64,000 nt of DNA from assembly GCF_001877785.1 (NCBI RefSeq), contig NZ_MINN01000096.1:124001-188000 (forward strand), in the 5' to 3' direction. The translations under genes and the position numbers were made by a program. Origin of the DNA: Rossellomorea aquimaris (GTDB lineage: Bacteria > Bacillota > Bacilli > Bacillales > Bacillaceae_B). A model generated the notes under the pieces. The model ran no database searches. It was not told where the DNA came from and saw only the letters and a program-made list of their open reading frames with translations. Positions 59,833 to 64,000 of the stretch are shown here, one piece after another; within the stretch, counting starts at the first letter, position 1, and each line of letters begins with the position of its first letter.

Positions 59833-60619
59833 ATGATATCACCTGTATCGGGTCGATGAATTCATCACCCATTTTGATGGCAAAATAAAATTCCCCGGAG
59901 ACATCGCTTTCGCCGCTGGTTGAGACTTCCCCGACTGCCGCGCCTTTATCAACATATTCATATTGATTGACATCGATCGATTCAAGATGGCCGTACCATG
60001 ATTCGGACTTGTCTTTATGCTGGATGACGACGGTATTGCCAAGCTCATCCTTCTTTCCGGCAAAAATGATCAAGCCCCCCTTCATAGCGGCTACATCCTC
60101 TCCAAATTCTGTTTCCAGCATGATCCCCTGGCCGTTACTCTTGAAGTTCTCTACGACTTTCCCTGAAACGGGACGCGCATACTCTTCTGTGCTCACTTCT
60201 CCAGAAGACGCGTTCTTATCCTCCGTGCCTCCGGGAAGCAATGCCAGCGGTTTACCGAACTGCTCTTCATACCATGAGGAAATGGCTGCGAACTGGAACT
60301 CGGTTTCCAGCGTGCGATTGACCACTGTCTTCGCTTCATCGAAAACTGGCGAAGGGCTCTTGAACATGATCGCCGTGAGCAGAACCATGATGCCTGCGCC
60401 GAGGATTTTCATCAAGAATGTCTCTTTTTTGAATAATGGATGAAATCCTTCCGGCGGCGGCCCCCCTTCAAAGCTTGAATACCGTTCTGCCCCGTATCGT
60501 TCTTCATCACTCGGCAGAAAATAAGAGCTGTTTGAATACCCGCGCTGAGTCGTTGTTTTATTCGTCGTCCTCTTTCGTTTCGCAATCCGCTTTCTGATTT
60601 CATCCGCTCGATTCCCCAT
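59825..60619 (-). CDS. spoIVFA: SpoIVFA, regulator of SpoIVFB
   Basis: Membrane scaffold holding SpoIVFB and BofA inactive until cut by SpoIVB. Basic N-terminus (MGNRADEIRKRIAKRKR), one membrane segment near residue 70-90 (FLMKILGAGIMVLLTAIM) and a LytM/M23-like extracytoplasmic domain (PVSGKVVENFKSNGQGIMLE, GNTVVIQHKDKSESWYGHL). The catalytic metal residues of active M23 peptidases appear partly absent. Start ATG 60617-60619, 264 residues. Confidence 0.92.
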   Translation of the reverse strand: MGNRADEIRKRIAKRKRTTNKTTTQRGYSNSSYFLPSDEERYGAERYSSFEGGPPPEGFHPLFKKETFLMKILGAGIMVLLTAIMFKSPSPVFDEAKTVVNRTLETEFQFAAISSWYEEQFGKPLALLPGGTEDKNASSGEVSTEEYARPVSGKVVENFKSNGQGIMLETEFGEDVAAMKGGLIIFAGKKDELGNTVVIQHKDKSESWYGHLESIDVNQYEYVDKGAAVGEVSTSGESDVSGEFYFAIKMGDEFIDPIQVISFD

Positions 60620-60691
60620 GAACACCATTCCTTTTTATAAGGTATTAACCGGCCCCGCGCAAAACGAGCCTGTACTATTCTCATGCTACAA

Positions 60692-60718
60692 TGTATGACT
60701 TGTCCGAAGGGAATATTC
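60692..60718 (-). promoter_or_regulatory. Sigma-E promoter of spoIVFAB
   Basis: Minus-strand -35 GAATATT (60712-60718), exactly 14-bp spacer, -10 CATACA then TT (60692-60697). A full match to the sigma-E pattern, agreeing with mother-cell expression of this operon. Confidence 0.88.
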
Positions 60719-60760
60719 GTGAAATATTACGTGAGTGATGCGGGTGTGGCATCGGCGGGG

Positions 60761-60920
60761 TGCCTGGCTCGGATTTGGCGGTTTGAGCCAGGCTCGAAAC
60801 CAGGGGATTGAGCCTGGCTCAAATCAGGGCGTTTGTGCCTGGCTCAAATCAGGGCGTTTGTGCCTGGCTCAAATCAGGGCGTTTGTGCCTGGCTCAAATC
60901 AGTCCATTTGTGCCTGGCAC
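60761..60920. repeat. 25-bp period array D (TGCCTGGCTC)
   Basis: Ten-bp motif TGCCTGGCTC or variants at 60761, 60786, 60811, 60836, 60861, 60886 and 60911: seven copies at exactly 25 bp. The central spacers are identical (AAATCAGGGCGTTTG). The array is enclosed by an inverted repeat CGGCGGGGTGC (60753-60763)/GCATCCCCGCCG (60925-60936). Confidence 0.9.
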
Positions 60921-60946
60921 CAAAGCATCCCCGCCGCAGTAAAATA

Positions 60947-60986
60947 GAAAACCCGGCAATGTCCATTTGAACACTGCCGGGTTTTG
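60947..60986 (-). terminator. minD terminator
   Basis: AAAACCCGGCA and TGCCGGGTTTT pair with an inner TGT/ACA; T-run on the minus strand. Confidence 0.9.
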
Positions 60987-61002
60987 AAGTCTATTAATCT
61001 AT

Positions 61003-61806
61003 TTAAGCTTTTACACCGAATAGTCTCTTGATTTTAGAGAACATTCCCGGTTTGCTGTCTTCAAGCGATTGAAGAGGGACGGATTCCCCGAGGATGCGTC
61101 TTGCGATATTCCGGTAGGCAATCGACGCTTTGCTGGTGGAATCAAGTGCGATCGGTTCACCCTTATTGGATGATTTGATGACATTATCGTCATCCGCTAC
61201 GATCCCCAGAAGATCGATGGACAGATGAGCGGTGATTTCATCTACGTCGAGCGACTCACCGTTTTTCATCATATGGCTGCGGATCCGGTTGATGATCAAT
61301 TTGGGAGGTTGAATTTCCTCTTTTTCCAGCAGCCCGATGATCCGGTCGGCATCACGGACAGCCGAAATCTCAGGGGTTGTGACCACGATGGCACGATCTG
61401 CGCCCGCCACCGCATTTTTGTAGCCCTGTTCGATCCCTGCCGGGCAGTCGATGATGATATAGTCATAATCCTGTTTCAGATCCGTCACCAGCTTTTTCAT
61501 CTGATCGGGATTCACCGCCGATTTATCGCTTGTCTGCGCGGCAGGGAGAAGGAATAGTTTATCCTCGAACCGTTTATCCTTCACAAGCGCCTGGTGGATT
61601 TTGCAGCGGCCTTCCACTACATCGACCAGATCGTAGATGATCCGGTTTTCAAGTCCCATGACAACATCGAGGTTCCTGAGACCGATATCCGTATCGATCA
61701 GGCAGACTTTTTTGCCTTGTAGAGCTAATGCTGTACCAACATTGGCAGAAGTGGTGGTCTTGCCCACTCCACCTTTACCTGAAGTAACAACTATGGCTTC
61801 ACCCAC
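61003..61806 (-). CDS. minD: Septum site-determining ATPase MinD
   Basis: Membrane-bound ParA-family ATPase that recruits MinC to block polar division. Deviant Walker A SGKGGVGKTTTSANVG (residues 9-24), DTDIGLRNLD and IIDCPAGIEQGY are visible; the C-terminal amphipathic membrane-targeting helix is FSKIKRLFGVKA. 267 residues. Follows minC by 1 bp. Confidence 0.98.
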   Translation of the reverse strand: MGEAIVVTSGKGGVGKTTTSANVGTALALQGKKVCLIDTDIGLRNLDVVMGLENRIIYDLVDVVEGRCKIHQALVKDKRFEDKLFLLPAAQTSDKSAVNPDQMKKLVTDLKQDYDYIIIDCPAGIEQGYKNAVAGADRAIVVTTPEISAVRDADRIIGLLEKEEIQPPKLIINRIRSHMMKNGESLDVDEITAHLSIDLLGIVADDDNVIKSSNKGEPIALDSTSKASIAYRNIARRILGESVPLQSLEDSKPGMFSKIKRLFGVKA

Positions 61807-61807
61807 A

Positions 61808-62488
61808 TTAGCTTCCTCCTTTAAAACTCGTAATATTTGGTCTGAGATGCTTCAGTACCTGCAGGCGGTCGACGATGATCTGACCCTGCTCATCGATATA
61901 GGCACATTCCATATCATGCTGTTCTTCGTCAAGCGGCCGGTCAGGCGCGCGATTCAGGCTTTCAGCAATGCGCAGCTGTGAAGGAAGCATTTTCGAAGCG
62001 ACGATGACCGCTTCCTTATTCCCGTTGCAGCCTGCATGGGCAATGCCTTTCAAAGCACCCAGTATGTAGATATTCCCTCCTGCAAGGATCCTTCCGCCCG
62101 GGTTGACATCGCCGACGATCAGCATGTCCCCCGGTGTTTCGATCACCTGCCCGGAGCGGATGACCCCCGTCATGGTTTCTATGTTTCGTTCGTTCATTAA
62201 TTTTTCTGCTTCATTTTTTGTGACGACATTACTCCATACTTCATTCACTACCAGATTGCGTTTCTGTCTGACGATTTCCTTCAGCTCTTCCACTTGATCT
62301 TCTGTCAGATATCGGTTCCCCGTTTGGATATTCACCGTGAGAAGCGGGGTTCCCTCGGTTTCACGATAGTGTGCCGACAGCTTTTCGTCCAACTCTTTCT
62401 TCAGTTCATCGAACGAGCATTGATCATTGAGATGAAGGGTCAGACCTTCCTTGGTACCCTTGATCATAACATTTGGTTTCTTTTTCAT
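61808..62488 (-). CDS. minC: Septum site-determining protein MinC
   Basis: FtsZ assembly inhibitor. N-terminal domain (NVMIKGTKEGLTLHLNDQCS) binds FtsZ; C-terminal right-handed beta-helix (IVGDVNPGGRILAGGNIYIL, GALKGIAHAGCNGNKEAVIV) dimerises and binds MinD. Start chosen at ATG 62486-62488 (226 residues); the GAGGTG before it is 12 nt away, and a GTG five codons upstream is the alternative. Confidence 0.95.
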   Translation of the reverse strand: MKKKPNVMIKGTKEGLTLHLNDQCSFDELKKELDEKLSAHYRETEGTPLLTVNIQTGNRYLTEDQVEELKEIVRQKRNLVVNEVWSNVVTKNEAEKLMNERNIETMTGVIRSGQVIETPGDMLIVGDVNPGGRILAGGNIYILGALKGIAHAGCNGNKEAVIVASKMLPSQLRIAESLNRAPDRPLDEEQHDMECAYIDEQGQIIVDRLQVLKHLRPNITSFKGGS

Positions 62489-62603
62489 GGCGCAATTTTT
62501 CACCTCAGTCGTCTATGAATTCGACATTAGCTAGTTTATTTCCTTTTTTCATAGGACAATTTTCGCGATTTTCACGCAAAAATTTTACATTGAATTTCCA
62601 TCA

Positions 62604-63125
62604 TCAATCTTCAAGGAGCTGCTTCTGCTTTCGCTGCATAAACACTTTGAATGGATAGGAAAAGATAATATAAAAGACGGCATTCAGAGCCAATGTAGGC
62701 CACAGGCGCAAATCGGCAAACTGAATGAGCGACATATCCGTGTGCTTGATGATGACATTGATCTGATAGACCAGGAATTCAAGGACAGAGAGGTTTACCA
62801 GCACAATCACCGCGAATACAAATAGATTATTGTGCAGCACCTTCATCATCGCATGCGTCAGGAAAACGACAAACGGAAAGAACACCAGGTAAATCCCATT
62901 GATTTCCGTATAGAAGATATCGAACAGGAACCCAAAGATGAATCCGTATAAGAGGGCCGTTTTATATTGAAAGAAACCGCATATAAAAAGAATAAAGATG
63001 ATCAGGAAATGAGGGACCAGGATACGCTGATCGAATAATTCCGCACTTGGAAAAAGAAGGACAAACAGACTCTCACTGTAGAAAATCAGCAGGGTCACCA
63101 AAGGAAGGATGAGCCGGTTGATCAT
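62604..63125 (-). CDS. mreD: Rod shape-determining protein MreD
   Basis: Membrane protein of the elongasome, with five to six membrane segments in 173 residues (LPLVTLLIFYSESLFVLLFP, HFLIIFILFICGFFQYKTAL). The family is poorly conserved, but the position after mreC (4-bp overlap) and before minC is diagnostic. The 115-bp gap to minC has no clear terminator. Confidence 0.93.
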   Translation of the reverse strand: MINRLILPLVTLLIFYSESLFVLLFPSAELFDQRILVPHFLIIFILFICGFFQYKTALLYGFIFGFLFDIFYTEINGIYLVFFPFVVFLTHAMMKVLHNNLFVFAVIVLVNLSVLEFLVYQINVIIKHTDMSLIQFADLRLWPTLALNAVFYIIFSYPFKVFMQRKQKQLLED

Positions 63126-64000
63126 TGCTCTTCCTCCCCGGTTTCCTCTTCAGCCTGTGAATCAGAAACGCCCTTCATCTCGCGGTCGATCACCATCACA
63201 TGTTCCAAGTGATAAAAGTCGGCTGCCGGTTTGACATAAGCAGTCTGCGTCAGGCCGTATTGATCCGGCTTGACCTCTTTTACTTCACCTACAACCAGAC
63301 CCTTTGGAAATACTCCGCCGAGGCCCGAGGTGATGACTTTCGATCCCTTTTCCACTTTCAGGTCGTTCGGGATTCTCTTGACCAATATCTCTTTCTTATC
63401 GCTGTCATAGCCTTCAATCCAGCCGTTGATATCCTGTTTACCCTGAATGACGGTCGAAATGCGGTTCTTCGTATTGTTCGTGGAGATAAGCTCCACGGTC
63501 GAAGAAAATTCGTTCACGCTTTTGACTTTCCCGATCAAGCCTGCTGAAGAAATGACAGCCATATCGGATTTGATCCCATTGACTTCACCCTTGTCGATCG
63601 TAATCAGTTCCTGCCAGTGATCAGGGTTCCTGGCAATGACTGTGGCCTGAATCGTGTCATAACTTCGAAGGTCTTCTTTTTTCTTAAGGACATCTCTCAG
63701 TTCTTCATTATCCTGTTTAAGGTCCCTTACCTGTGTTTCTAGCTTTACCAGTTCGTCAAGCCGGGATTTCAGTTTTTCATTTTCCGTGTATGTATTTTGA
63801 ATATCTTTCACGTTGTCAATGATGTCGCCTGTGAAATTAACAGGCTTTGAAACTATTGATTGTCCGAATCCTACCATATCTTTCACAAACTGCTCCGGCC
63901 AGCTGATGCTGTCTCTTTCCCGCAGTGAAAATCCGATCAAGGCTACGAGAACGATAATGCTGACGAGCAGAATGATCAATCGTTTATTCAGGAAGAATTG
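63122..64000 (-). CDS. mreC: Rod shape-determining protein MreC, 5'-truncated by window edge
   Basis: Elongasome scaffold linking MreB to wall synthesis. The visible part runs from within the N-terminal anchor (LNKRLIILLVSIIVLVALIG) through a coiled coil (about 65-105, YTENEKLKSRLDELVKLE) to the beta-barrel domain with GLIGKVKSVNEFSSTVELIS. The frame stays open to position 64000, so the start codon lies a few codons outside. Acidic C-terminal tail EEETGEEEQ. Confidence 0.96.
   Translation of the reverse strand, partial: QFFLNKRLIILLVSIIVLVALIGFSLRERDSISWPEQFVKDMVGFGQSIVSKPVNFTGDIIDNVKDIQNTYTENEKLKSRLDELVKLETQVRDLKQDNEELRDVLKKKEDLRSYDTIQATVIARNPDHWQELITIDKGEVNGIKSDMAVISSAGLIGKVKSVNEFSSTVELISTNNTKNRISTVIQGKQDINGWIEGYDSDKKEILVKRIPNDLKVEKGSKVITSGLGGVFPKGLVVGEVKEVKPDQYGLTQTAYVKPAADFYHLEHVMVIDREMKGVSDSQAEEETGEEEQ

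Overview
The window is a spore-forming, low-GC Gram-positive chromosome from the Bacillaceae. Gene order follows the Bacillus subtilis stretch from mreC/minCD to recD2 almost gene for gene: mreCD, minCD, spoIVFAB, rplU-prp-rpmA, spo0B-obg-pheBA, niaR-nifS/nadBCA, safA, bofC, ruvAB-queA-tgt-yajC, spoVB, comN, secDF, recJ-apt-relA-dtd, amidase, hisS-aspS, 6S RNA, tcdA, rarA, cymR-iscS-mnmA, TPR-recD2. The presence of spo0B, bofC, spoIVFA/B, spoVB, safA and tgl shows an endospore former. A Rossellomorea/Bacillus marisflavi-like species is only a guess.

Layout. 1-1.7 kb: biotin genes bioY-bioB (bioB cut by the left edge) behind a BirA-type operator. 1.7-7.7 kb: recD2, TPR protein, mnmA, iscS and cymR, all on the minus strand. 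7.7-8.5 kb: two copies of a composite intergenic repeat, then rarA. 9.9-15.1 kb: a block absent from this site in B. subtilis (transglutaminase, a GntR-controlled two-ATPase ABC operon, an RsfA-like regulator). 15.1-25.8 kb: tcdA, repeat, 6S RNA, aspS-hisS under a T-box, a small HTH gene, a wall amidase, dtd, relA, repeat, apt. 25.8-36.7 kb: recJ, LapA-like protein, CDF transporter, secDF, comN, spoVB, DUF421 protein, ArsB/NhaD-like permease, YrzE-like protein. 36.7-42.3 kb: yajC, tgt, queA, DUF2905, ruvBA with three tandem hairpin repeats in the putative leader, then bofC. 42.4-46.4 kb: YhcN-like lipoprotein, CotS-like kinase, and safA with two arrays of nine 13-residue repeats. 46.4-51.9 kb: nadABC divergent from nifS-niaR. 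52-57 kb: pheA, pheB, obg, spo0B, rpmA-prp-rplU with the L21 leader. 57-64 kb: an RNase E/G gene with a structured leader, spoIVFB/A behind a sigma-E promoter, minD, minC, mreD and mreC (cut by the right edge).

How the parts fit together. SpoIVFA, SpoIVFB and BofC belong to the checkpoint on pro-sigma-K processing. CymR, IscS and MnmA link cysteine sulfur to tRNA thiolation. NifS serves the Fe-S enzyme NadA, and NiaR represses both nad units. Prp removes the N-terminal extension of L27, encoded next door. MinC/D and MreC/D set division site and cell shape.

Most unusual content. (1) A family of composite palindromic repeats: a hairpin core of about 120 bp carried in either orientation inside arms with inverted-repeat ends, plus a free-standing triple tandem of the core between the ruvA promoter and gene. 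(2) Four intergenic arrays in which an unrelated 10-bp motif recurs at two-helical-turn spacing (20-21 bp, three arrays) or at exactly 25 bp (one array). (3) A leader with crossing inverted repeats upstream of the RNase E/G gene. None of these is explained by the protein annotation.
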